Shown here piece by piece: positions 6,805-15,800 of a stretch of 17,487 bases of DNA. Position 1 is the first letter of the stretch. Every line of letters starts with the position of its first letter. The DNA is from CAYUNT01 sp964446285. Lineage in GTDB: Bacteria > Sumerlaeota > Sumerlaeia > SLMS01 > CAYUNT01. The notes under the pieces were generated by a model. That model saw only the letters and a list, made by a program, of their open reading frames with translations. It did no database searches and was not told the origin of the DNA. The translations under genes and the position numbers were made by a program. The DNA is taken from NCBI GenBank assembly GCA_964446285.1, contig CAYUNT010000092.1, forward strand, positions 1 through 17,487. The letters are read 5' to 3'.

Positions 6805-6990
6805 TTAGGTTTCTGTACAGGTGAAGGCAATGGTTTGACGGCGGTAATACAAGGTTATTTCTGTTGGTAAACGCGGGCCGTAAAAAGCGCTTGCGCCAGA
6901 CTTCGGGATTTCGACGCTATTATAGCCATGGCGCATGTGTCGTATTTGCGCTTCTGCATCAGGCCAAGGTAACCCGCGTCCGTATTCCAT
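6805..6990 (-). pseudogene. Possible gene remnant or small hypothetical protein
   Basis: A 61-codon minus-strand ORF lies between ilvB and nurA. Its composition (MEYGRGLPWPDAEAQIRH at the start, then SGASAFYGPRLPTEITLYYR) looks protein-like. The frame continues upstream without a stop for about 11 more codons before meeting one, overlapping the nurA start. There is no ribosome-binding site ahead of the ATG. It may be the C-terminal remnant of a longer gene cut off when nurA-herA arrived, or a chance ORF. No family is recognised. Confidence 0.25.
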
Positions 6991-7008
6991 AGCAAAACCA
7001 ACTACTTT

Positions 7009-8148
7009 ATGGGTATTGCCAGTCTATCCATCGAATCTATCCGGCAATCCGCGGCGCTGGCGGCGCGTACGCAGTGGGCGCAACTGGAAGACATCCGACT
7101 CGATGTAGGTTCGCTCGAAGTGCATTCTCTCCCGTCAGAGGTCGGAGAAATTGACACCGTGGGCATAGTCGCCGCGGACGCTGGGCTGGTTTCTGTTATT
7201 CTGTCGCCATTTTGCCTAGATTTCCTTCATGTGGCGGATCACAAGGGAATTGTCCATCTCGCGGAATTCTTCCCGCTGACCACGCTGGCCGAAGATTTGC
7301 AGGCGATCTTTAAGCGCGCCCCGGTATTGCGGGAATTCTCGCGGCGGTTGCAGATGGATTGGGCGGAAATGACAGACTTGTGGAAGCGGAATTCCGCCAA
7401 TCAGCCGCCCATGCCACGAGAAGTGCATCTGGTGGCCGAGACGCTGCGCGAAATCGCGGAATGGGCAGTGGCTATGGAGCTGGCAGCCAAGGAATTTGAC
7501 GCCTCCCAGCCGCCATCCACGCCGGTGCGCCGCTTGGTGCTTCATGACGGAATGTTGCGCTCGATTCTATTGCGAAATGAAGTGATAAACGAACGTCTTC
7601 CGCGCTGGTGGCGCGACACGGCCTGGAAGCAAAGGCGCATTGCCATCGCGGGCGTGGGGAAAAGCTCAATCATCTGGCAGCGTCTTGCACTGGCTCTTTC
7701 GATGGACCCCCGAGTCCGGGGAATTCCGCAGTGCTGGATTCGTATTCCGGAGGTTTGGGAGCAAAAAATTTTCAGACGCCTCATGACGGGCGAACGGCTC
7801 GGATTTGGGCATCTTGTTCTGCTCAAGTCGCGTCCGGACAGCATGGGCTACTTTCTGCCGCTGGATTTGCCGGAGTGGATTCTCGATGATCCCGCCGCGA
7901 CGGAATGCGTGCTTGCGCAGATTGTTCGAGTCTCGCGAACCACGTTTCCGCGTCCGGGCTATCCAGGTCCGTTGGAAAGGGCGCACGAGGCGGCGCATCT
8001 GACTGAGTTTGACGCGAAGATCATTCGCGACCAGTTGCTGGAGGCATTGCGCGAAATGGTTCCCAAAGAGGAATACGAGCGAATGCGCCGCGCATGGGCA
8101 TTTAATCCTGAGCGATGGGAAAAATCCGCCCGAATTGGGCGTTTGTAG
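7009..8148 (+). CDS. nurA: NurA 5'-3' nuclease, partner of HerA
   Basis: NurA is an Mn-dependent nuclease with an RNase H-like fold that degrades or resects DNA ends when driven by the HerA translocase. The 379-residue product shows the family's key acidic residues: Asp57 in GIVAADAGLVSV and Asp180 in VLHDGMLRS. It also has the central GVGKSS (215-220), equivalent to the conserved Lys segment of NurA and not a P-loop, and the C-terminal YPGPLERAHEAAH, with His326 in the typical P-x5-AH motif. ATG 7009 has no clear Shine-Dalgarno sequence, and no better start is seen. herA begins 18 bp after the stop, and this arrangement of the two genes strengthens both calls. Upstream DNA (6648-7008) is otherwise nearly empty, so the promoter should lie there. 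Confidence 0.85.
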   Translation: MGIASLSIESIRQSAALAARTQWAQLEDIRLDVGSLEVHSLPSEVGEIDTVGIVAADAGLVSVILSPFCLDFLHVADHKGIVHLAEFFPLTTLAEDLQAIFKRAPVLREFSRRLQMDWAEMTDLWKRNSANQPPMPREVHLVAETLREIAEWAVAMELAAKEFDASQPPSTPVRRLVLHDGMLRSILLRNEVINERLPRWWRDTAWKQRRIAIAGVGKSSIIWQRLALALSMDPRVRGIPQCWIRIPEVWEQKIFRRLMTGERLGFGHLVLLKSRPDSMGYFLPLDLPEWILDDPAATECVLAQIVRVSRTTFPRPGYPGPLERAHEAAHLTEFDAKIIRDQLLEALREMVPKEEYERMRRAWAFNPERWEKSARIGRL

Positions 8149-8165
8149 GAGAAAGGCGCCCTCCC

Positions 8166-10454
8166 ATGAGCATGAAATTGATGCGAGAACAAATCGGAAT
8201 GTTTCGCGGATTTGGGGAATCGCGTTATGAAGTTCTAAGCGAAGTACTCCTGCCCTATGCAGCACAGAAGATGCCGCTTCAAGGCGGATACCTGCTTGTC
8301 GGGATCGAAGACCTGAGCGGGCGTCCCAGCGGAATCCTTGGCCGCATTGTCCGCGCCTATCCGATGGGTGATCTCTTTTCGGGCGCAGGCGAAGATTACC
8401 TGGTGGACCTGATGCGCCTGGGCCACGAGGTGCCCGAGGAAGTGCGCCAGGCGCGCCTGCGTTATCGGCTGAGCCTGCGTTTGCTTGGCCAGGTAACGGA
8501 AATTGAAGATGGTCGGCTGCACTTCAGCCCGGCCTATCGCGTGATGCCCCATGTCGGCGCGCCAGTTGGGTTTCCTGCATCCGAGGTGCTGCAATTGGTC
8601 GCGCATGGCGCAGGCGGCGGAATCGAGGGGCAGGGCGCGCATATCGGATGGCTTGCAGTTGGCGATTTGTGTTTTGATGGCTCAAAACTTGACGGTGCAT
8701 CGGATCGCTCGCTGCCTCGCCTGCCGGTTGAATTCCGCATGGAGGCGCTTGTTGGGCGGCGCACCGCTGTTTTTGCGCGCGCCGGAATGGGAAAATCGAA
8801 TTTCACAAAGGTGCTTCTCGCGCGGCTCTATGAAAAACCTGGAGCCGCCGCAGGGGCGCTTATCATTGATCCCGAGGGCGAGTATGCAATGGCCAATCAG
8901 GCCGAGCCGGGCTTGCTTGATGTCCCCTGGCTTCAGGGGCGAATTCGCGTATTCACGGATCGGTCTGATATCGACAAGCGTTATCGGGGGAGCATTGCGG
9001 GGGAATGCCGGATTAACATGGGCGACATCCCCTCTGGTGACGTCGTGGCCAACGCAGTTGCCCAAGAAAAACAGGACATGGTTTTCGCAAATGTGATTCG
9101 CTCCATAGACCGGGGCGCTTGGCCGCAAGTAGTTGAACTTCTTGCATCTGCCAGATACCACGCGGACCGGAAGACTCTGCAGACACTGATCGGACGGCGC
9201 CGCTCCATTTCCAGCAAGGCCGACGGAGAGGACGTGGTTCTTGAAGCCATCGTGAACAATCTTGTTCCTCCTATTCAGCGCCTGCATTCCTCGAAATCCA
9301 CGCTTCTCAATGAAACTTTTGAAACCTTGCGCAAAGGTGGAATCGTCATTCTTGATGTTTCGCTCCTGACCAGCGCTGAGGCGAAAACGCTGGCGGGATG
9401 GGTGCTCGGGCGCATATTTGCCAATAACCAGCGGGCATTCACCGCGAGGCGCGATCCGGAATCGGGCGTGGGCATTCTCGTCCCGGCGCTGGCCGTGATG
9501 GAGGAGGCGCAATTTTACCTCGGCAACGCCCGCCACAGCGAGGATTCGCCCTTTGTGCGGTGGTTCAAAGAAGGACGCAAGTATCAGTTGGGCAGCATTC
9601 TGGTCACGCAGCAGCCGGGCGCGGTGGGAGCTGAACTCATTTCGCAATGCGATAACTTTTTCGTTTTCCATCTCCTGAGCCAGATCGACCTCGACGCGCT
9701 GAAAAATGCGAATTCCGCCTACAGCGAGGATTTGCTCAGGTCGATTGGCAGCGAACCCATTCCAGGCAATTGCTTCCTGTGGTCAAGCCGCGGATTGGCG
9801 CTGGCCACATGTGCGCGCATATTGCCGTTCCGCAGCTTGATTCCCGAGCCGGTGGTGGAAAAGGGGCCCGAAAGTCCGGGCGCGGCGGCGAATCGGACTG
9901 GCGGCGCGAAAGCAGCAAAATCCCGTCCGCGTCCTTCTGCGCATCCCTCCGCTGTGCTCCCCGTTGCGGACCCTATGCGTCCCGAATCCGAAGAGGACCC
10001 GAAGCTGCTTATTCGTCTGCTGGAAAACGTAGTGGCCAATGACCGCAAACTTTCCTTGCGTATAATTGCCAAGCTCGCGCAGCTCGACTCTCAAGCGCCG
10101 CGCCTTGCAGAAGAAGAATTGGTGGCAACCAAAGCCTACAATCTGCGATTTTGTCTGACGGATGCGCTGGAAATTCAACGTAAACACAACAAAATCTCCG
10201 ATGCCACGTTGGCGCGCCTCACTGAATCCAGCAGAGATCGCGCCGTTGTGCGGGAAGTGCCCTTTCAATTTACGCTTCGGAATTCAGGTTTTTGTCCAGC
10301 CGCATTTTTGGCTCGGAATGCTGGCGAGCAGGATCAGGCAGAATATATTCTTCTTCTGCGTGCCAAACTCCCCGCCAATCGCCGTATTAAATCTGATTCC
10401 GCGTTACGCCTCGAAGTTCTCCCGCCTGTTGGGGAACCGAAATCGTCGGCCTGA
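8166..10454 (+). CDS. herA: HerA-type hexameric DNA translocase/ATPase with C-terminal extension
   Basis: HerA is a FtsK/HerA-superfamily motor that forms a hexameric ring, translocates on double-stranded DNA and feeds ends to NurA. The 762-residue product has an N-terminal HAS-barrel-like region (about 20-130), Walker A ARAGMGKSN (204-212, with Lys210), a DPEGEY segment (235-240), Walker B ILVPALAVMEEA (437-448, with Glu446/447), and the RKYQLGSILVTQQP sensor/Arg region (471-484). The core ends near 560. A Pro/Ala-rich linker (about 560-610) then leads to an extra C-terminal region of about 150 residues. ATG 8166 is favoured because GAAAGG lies at 8151-8156. The ATG at 8115 would overlap nurA by 34 bp and add 17 atypical residues. 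It is probably co-transcribed with nurA. Defence-linked HerA proteins also exist, so repair and phage defence are both possible roles. Confidence 0.88.
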   Translation: MSMKLMREQIGMFRGFGESRYEVLSEVLLPYAAQKMPLQGGYLLVGIEDLSGRPSGILGRIVRAYPMGDLFSGAGEDYLVDLMRLGHEVPEEVRQARLRYRLSLRLLGQVTEIEDGRLHFSPAYRVMPHVGAPVGFPASEVLQLVAHGAGGGIEGQGAHIGWLAVGDLCFDGSKLDGASDRSLPRLPVEFRMEALVGRRTAVFARAGMGKSNFTKVLLARLYEKPGAAAGALIIDPEGEYAMANQAEPGLLDVPWLQGRIRVFTDRSDIDKRYRGSIAGECRINMGDIPSGDVVANAVAQEKQDMVFANVIRSIDRGAWPQVVELLASARYHADRKTLQTLIGRRRSISSKADGEDVVLEAIVNNLVPPIQRLHSSKSTLLNETFETLRKGGIVILDVSLLTSAEAKTLAGWVLGRIFANNQRAFTARRDPESGVGILVPALAVMEEAQFYLGNARHSEDSPFVRWFKEGRKYQLGSILVTQQPGAVGAELISQCDNFFVFHLLSQIDLDALKNANSAYSEDLLRSIGSEPIPGNCFLWSSRGLALATCARILPFRSLIPEPVVEKGPESPGAAANRTGGAKAAKSRPRPSAHPSAVLPVADPMRPESEEDPKLLIRLLENVVANDRKLSLRIIAKLAQLDSQAPRLAEEELVATKAYNLRFCLTDALEIQRKHNKISDATLARLTESSRDRAVVREVPFQFTLRNSGFCPAAFLARNAGEQDQAEYILLLRAKLPANRRIKSDSALRLEVLPPVGEPKSSA

Positions 10455-10513
10455 CTGGGCCGATACAGCTTTTGGGGAAATGATTTGAATGGCGTCGTCG
10501 CCTGACGCTCGTG

Positions 10514-11128
10514 CTAAGGATTGTGGATGGCGGCGGCGGCCAGTTTGCTGTTGCTGAAGTGATAGGCATCGAGATCTGTGCGGAAAATGCCATTGTAAAT
10601 CAACGTGTCGGATCGGGGATGCTCCCTGTCTCCCGGAATTGAAAAGGCTTCATCAGGGCGGCCCCGCCGGATTAGCGTGGTTTCATAATCGCTCACGGGA
10701 CCTTCATACACCAGCGTTCCTTCGACAAACTGCGCCACGCGGCCCTTCTCGTAAAACACCCATTCCGTGACGATTTCATCGGTGTCCGAGCGGAATTCTC
10801 CGCGAATATACTCAGGTTTCCCAAGGCGTTTCTGAATTTCGCGCTGATCATTTGTAAGCAGCGGATCGTGGATTTCCGCGTCGTTGGGCGTATAGATGCG
10901 CCGGGTTTGATGGCGGAACCAATCGAGTCGAATGTTCTTCTCAAATCGTTTCGCCATGATCTTTTCGCCCGCCGCGTCCATTTCGAAACGCGGGGCCTGG
11001 TTGGTCATGCACCCGGCCAGAAAAAGAAGAAGGGAAGCGATGGCGGAAATCCTCGCGGCGCAGCGAAGATGCCCGAATACGGCGCGCGCAAGGGAAAGGA
11101 AATTGCCTATGGAACGAACCTGAATCAT
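10514..11128 (-). CDS. Predicted outer-membrane-type lipoprotein, BamE-like motifs
   Basis: The 204-residue product starts with an Arg-containing N-region and a hydrophobic stretch ending LLLFLAGC, a lipobox with Cys40 as the predicted lipidated residue. The mature part has two related short motifs, RLGKPEYIRGEF (about 101-112) and RRGRPDEAFSIP (about 154-165), each followed by a strand with Trp or Tyr. These resemble the L-G-x-P-D turn of SmpA/BamE-type proteins, but the match is too weak for a firm family call. ATG on the minus strand at 11128 is supported by a perfect AGGAGG six bases upstream (11135-11140); a longer open frame to 11257 lacks such support. The gene converges on herA across a 59-bp gap without a clear terminator. 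The palindromes GCAGGACCTGC (11141-11151) and GCGGAA/TTCCGC (11150-11164) lie in its 5' region. Confidence 0.7.
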   Translation of the reverse strand: MIQVRSIGNFLSLARAVFGHLRCAARISAIASLLLFLAGCMTNQAPRFEMDAAGEKIMAKRFEKNIRLDWFRHQTRRIYTPNDAEIHDPLLTNDQREIQKRLGKPEYIRGEFRSDTDEIVTEWVFYEKGRVAQFVEGTLVYEGPVSDYETTLIRRGRPDEAFSIPGDREHPRSDTLIYNGIFRTDLDAYHFSNSKLAAAAIHNP

Positions 11129-11341
11129 GAATGGCCTCCTGCAGGACCTGCGGAAAAATTCCGCGTGGACGTTTTCCGATGCTGAGCGCCGCCGCGTCAA
11201 GGTTTTAGCGGAATAATGTTTCCAAACCGCAGAGTGCGCACTTTTCCTCCTGGACACCGCGCCTCAATCCGGCGGATGACCTTCGCGGACGGCGGGGGCG
11301 CATGGCGCCAATTTCGACCGCTTTCCTTCCGGCGCATTGCC
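11129..11341. promoter_or_regulatory. Divergent intergenic region between the lipoprotein gene and folC
   Basis: The 213-bp gap must hold promoters for both outward-facing genes. On the minus strand TTGACG (11195-11200) is a good -35 match, but no good -10 follows at 17 bases. Two short palindromes lie at 11141-11164. Nothing else is assignable. Confidence 0.3.
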
Positions 11342-12829
11342 ATGATTCCGCGCATTGACACATACGAACAAGCCCGCGACTACCTCGTTTCGAGGCTCGA
11401 TTTCGAGCGCCGCCCCGACGCCCACCCTTATGATCCGACCCATTACAGCCTTGGGCGGTTTGCCCAACTGGTGGAGCGTCTTGGTTCGCCGCACACAAAA
11501 TTCGCCTCGATCCATATCGCCGGAACCAAGGGCAAGGGGTCCGTGGCCGCAATGCTCGAAGCGGGTTTGCTCGCCGCCGGATTGCGGACCGGGCTGTTCA
11601 CTTCGCCGCATCTGCGCGATTATCCCGAGCGGATTCGAGTCGCTGGGGCGCCTGTCGCGCGTGAAGTTTTCGCGGCGGGCATGCGGCGGCTGGCTCCGGC
11701 CGTCGAGGCCGATGGATTTGGCGGGGGAGAGCCAACGCCTTACCGCACAGTTTTCGAACTTCTCACGGCCCTGGCGTTTGATGTGTTCGCGCAGGCCGGC
11801 CTCGATATGGTTGTGCTCGAGACTGGGCTGGGCGGACGGCTCGATTGCACGAACCTCGTCCGGCCCGAGGTGTCTATTCTAACGACGCTCGCGCTGGATC
11901 ATACGCGCCAGCTCGGCGACTCGCTCGATAAAATCGCATGGGAAAAAGGCGGAATTATCAAGCCGGGCATCCCGGCGGTCGTCAGCAGGCAGAGCGCCGA
12001 AGCCATGCGGATTGCCTTTCCTGTGTTGAAACGGATTGCCGCCGAGTGCCACGCGCCGCTTGTGGAAGCGCCGGAGTTGCTCGGCGTCGAGCAAATTTCC
12101 GAGAACGAAACGGGCCAGGTTTTTTCGCTTCATCCGCGCCGCTCCGCGCCCGAACCGTATCGGGCGGACCTGGAAAATGCCCGCTTGCATCTGCGCGAAC
12201 TGCGCCTGGGCTTGATTGGACTTCATCAAATCGAAAATGCGCGAACGGCCGCGGCAGCCTGGGCGGTTTTGCGCGCAGGCGGGTGGAATTTGCCCTGGGA
12301 GGCCTTGCGCAACGGATTGGCATCGTGCCGATGGCCTGGGCGGATCGAGATTTATGCCACGCGCCCGCGTATTATCATCGACGGCGCGCATTGTCCGTGT
12401 TCGGCGAACGCGCTGGCGCAAACGCTGCGCCAGCTCTACTGCCGTGCGCCCCGTCACTTCGTTTTTGGCATCCAGCGCGACAAAGACCATCGCGGATTTA
12501 TCCGGGCGCTGGCGGAGCGGTCCCGCCCCGAGCCGCAGATGGAGCAAGCGCCGGAACCGAAGCCAGCCGATTGCCAGGCGGCTTCCCTGCCTATTCTTTC
12601 GTGGTCGCTCTACGAAGCGCCCGGCGGCCGCGGCGCGCCTTGTGATCAACTCGCTGAGGCCCTTTGCGAAGCCGGATTTTCCCGGGAATCGATTTCGATC
12701 CACCCGAGCGCCGCCGCCGCCCTCGAAAACGCCATGACCATTGCGCGCGAGGATCATCTCGTCGTCGCCTGCGGAACGCTGTACACAGTAGCGGCCCTGA
12801 GCGATTGGGCCAAAGGCCGCGTCGCATAA
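11342..12829 (+). CDS. folC: Bifunctional dihydrofolate synthase / folylpolyglutamate synthase
   Basis: FolC is an ATP-dependent Mur-ligase-family enzyme that adds glutamate to dihydropteroate and to reduced folates. The 495-residue product shows the ATP loop IAGTKGKGSVAAML (59-72), LFTSPHLRDYPERI (85-98), VLETGLGGRLDCTN (158-171), the LDHTRQLGDSLDKIAWEKGGIIKPG segment (185-209) and the C-terminal WPGRIE (331-336) with DGAH (347-350). The usual N in DGAHNP is Cys here (DGAHCP). The C-terminal domain carries a Pro/Glu-rich insert at about 393-415, making the protein somewhat longer than the typical 420-450. ATG 11342 matches the family N-terminus (TYEQARDYL) but has no strong ribosome site; an upstream in-frame ATG at 11276 follows GGCGG. 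It stands alone, divergent from the lipoprotein gene and convergent with the protease. Confidence 0.93.
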   Translation: MIPRIDTYEQARDYLVSRLDFERRPDAHPYDPTHYSLGRFAQLVERLGSPHTKFASIHIAGTKGKGSVAAMLEAGLLAAGLRTGLFTSPHLRDYPERIRVAGAPVAREVFAAGMRRLAPAVEADGFGGGEPTPYRTVFELLTALAFDVFAQAGLDMVVLETGLGGRLDCTNLVRPEVSILTTLALDHTRQLGDSLDKIAWEKGGIIKPGIPAVVSRQSAEAMRIAFPVLKRIAAECHAPLVEAPELLGVEQISENETGQVFSLHPRRSAPEPYRADLENARLHLRELRLGLIGLHQIENARTAAAAWAVLRAGGWNLPWEALRNGLASCRWPGRIEIYATRPRIIIDGAHCPCSANALAQTLRQLYCRAPRHFVFGIQRDKDHRGFIRALAERSRPEPQMEQAPEPKPADCQAASLPILSWSLYEAPGGRGAPCDQLAEALCEAGFSRESISIHPSAAAALENAMTIAREDHLVVACGTLYTVAALSDWAKGRVA

Positions 12830-12895
12830 CGCTTTTCATTTTCTCGATGTCGAAAGCGCACGGCCGCGTTTCACAGCGCTTCCGGGCAGGCGCGC

Positions 12896-15800
12896 CTAAT
12901 ACACAGCCCACCCGTTGCGCGGCGTGATGGGGCGGGCGCGGAGGAGGACCGGAACCTGCATGGCCATCGGCGTGGAGGCGGGTCCCATCCAGAGAATGCC
13001 CTCCCAGTCATCGCCTTCGACTGCCTTCGACCATTGCAGTTGGAATTCCACGGGCGCGCTGGTCGTCACGCTTCCCGAAGGCGGCGCCAGAATCTGCATG
13101 TCGCTGCCCTGAACGGCGCGAATCCGAATGCGGAAATCCTGCGGCGGGCTTGGAACGCGATAGCCATGCATGGCGATCCAATAGCGCCCATCCGCTGGTT
13201 TGGACAAAACAATATGCTCTTCCGCGCTGGGTGTGGTCGAGGAGGCAATCTGCGCATCATCGCCTGATTTGCAGTCCCAGACTCCATTTCCGCCGTCGCG
13301 ATACAGAAACAAATCGATGTCCATCGCCGTGGTGCTCGCGCAATCGATTTCGAGCAATCCGCAGTGATCGAGGTCAAGCGCCCGCACCCAACTGGCCGTG
13401 CAGGCGTTGTTCGGATCGTCCTGCCGGACTTGCTCGACGCTTTCTTGCGGGCGTGAAAATCCATAGGCCTCGATAGCGGCGCCTTCTTCCAGGGCCTTTT
13501 CGCTCGAAAGCAGCTGCGTCCATCTTCCACTAAAGCCCTCCAGGCGCACCGGATACGGCATGGTTTGAATCCGCCACGCGCTGCCGGACATGGCTTCGTG
13601 CGTTTCGAGACCTGCGGAAAGAACCTGGTGCAGCGCGAGAAAATGAAGCCCGGACTCGAGCGGCGCGCCAGCGATTTCCCTTGCGCCGCCTGTGGATGTG
13701 CTGAATCCGAAAATACCCGCGCTGCGATATGCGTTGGCGCTTCCGCCAACAACTTCCGCTCCCGAAGGACCGAAAAATTCCGGAAAGGCCGCCGAATAGG
13801 AATCTGCCACAGGACCCGCAATCCATGTGTCGATGTCCGTGGGCGCGGAGGCCCATTGCGTATCTGTAATAAGCGCCGCGCCAGTAGGCAGCGCGTTCGC
13901 AGGAAGGTCAAAATAAAAAAACCGCCAGTCGCCCGCTTCGTAACGCCATGCCCAGTTAAAAACGCCCGAGAAGAGTCCATTTTCGTAAGGATGAATGGGC
14001 GATGGAGTTTGAAAATCGCGAGCGCGGAGCCTCGCGATCCCAACGCTTATGGTGTCTGAGCCAAAATCAAATGGGAGATCGTTTGGCGCAACGCAGGCAA
14101 CAACGGGGATGATTTGCGCGCGCTGTCCGGCCGCGTCCGAAACGACAATCGCGCCCTGATGCACGCCATAAGGCGCATCGGCAGGAATTGTAATTTGCGC
14201 CAAGAATTCTTCCGTATTGCCAGGTTCCACCGCGATTTCCGAAGGCGCGGCGGATGCCCATGTCCAATCGGTCTTTTTGTAATATAGAATGCGAACCTTG
14301 AAGTGGACATTTCTGTTTCCGCTGATCCGCTGCAATCCGGCAAACACGCCATTGTGCCGCATTTGGAGCGCGCGGCGTCCCACCGTAGCCTCGATCACGG
14401 GCGCGGAATTGTAACCGTAAGTCATGCGATTGTATTCTGAGATTTGCGTCTGCGCGTCCACATCGATTTCGCCCGGCTCCACTTGGCCATTTCCATTCGC
14501 ATCCGTCCAGAGGCTGCCGTTGCCGTTGTGGTCGGTCCAATCCGCGAACAGAACGCCCCAGCGGTTGTCTTCCGAATAGTTGCCGTCAAGGTCGAACGTG
14601 CTGAATCCAAATGACGCCACAATGCGGATAAAATCCGGATCATACGCCTCGACATCTGCGGAAATATCCAGGAGCCAGTTTGGTTTTCCGGCAATTCCCA
14701 CCACATAAGGAAGATCGAATTCGAGGTAGCGTTCGTGCGCGAGAATCCATTCGCAATCCGAAATGTGAATAGAGGCGGCGGCGGCAGAAGGATTGAGCAC
14801 GGCAAATCGGGCCGTGGCAGTTTCGCCTCGATGCATCAAAGCGGAAAATGCGGGATAGGTTTTGCCGCGGTAATTGCCTGCCATCCATTGAGGCGGATTG
14901 ACCAGCCACGTTTCGCCCGCCGCAAGCGCCGTGGATTGCCCGGCATTCACCTGCCCGGAACCTTGCGTCAGCACGTCGTATCCGAAATCCAGCGCGCCGC
15001 CCAGGAGGAGCGAACGCGCCTCATTGTATGCGGGCAGGTGTCCGTTCGCCTCCGAAAAAGCCTGATAGGTCAAGGCCATTGCACCTGCGGCCATCGGGCA
15101 GGCCATCGAGGTTCCCGAGAAGGCAACATACGCGCCTTGTCCATTGCGCGTCGAGCGGTTGAGCGGAGTGGCGGCTGTTCCCCAGGCCCCAACGGCCAAT
15201 ACATCGGGCGACATATCTCCCAGCGTCCCCGGTCCGCGGCCCGAAAATGGAATGACGCTTCCCCAGGAATGCTGCGAAGGCAACACTCTTTCGAAATTCA
15301 TTGTGCTGCCTATGGAAGTGCTGGCCCCCACACTAAGGATCGTTCCGCCACCAGGTGCGATTTGGGTTCCGTAACCTGGGCCGCCATTGCCCGATGCGAC
15401 AAGAATTGTGGAATTTTGCGCCTCGGCGCGGTTGAGGTTGTTTGCGAATCGCGAGACTTCATCCCATCCATCGGCAATTGTGCGGCTGTCGCCCCAGGAA
15501 TTTGAAATCACCTGCGCTTCGTCGCCCGAGTTCGCAACGCCGTCGAGTCCAATCGCCGCCAGGGTCCAGGAATCAAAAATCAGAGAGCTTCCATTCTGAA
15601 ACGCGGCGATTTTTGCCTCGGGCGCCATGCCGGCAAGCACCGCTCCGCCCGCGCCGCCCACATTCGATCCGCCCGCGAAAAGCGTGTTCGAAGGCCCGGT
15701 TGCGTTGGGATCGCTGATTACGCCCCGCGCCGCCGCCACACTTGCGCAGCCTGAGCCGTGCCCATCCTTATCGCCCACGAAGCAAATCAAACGCCCCGCC

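Noticed and set aside
7651..7668. P-loop ATPase motif (GVGKSS) in the 379-residue protein
   Set aside because: It lies at the position of the conserved Lys segment of NurA nucleases, lacks a Walker B partner, and the protein has the NurA Asp and His motifs.
12830..12895. Bidirectional terminator between folC and the protease
   Set aside because: CGCTTT (12830-12835) and AAAGCG (12853-12858) can pair, but the stem is short, the loop is long and no T tract follows.
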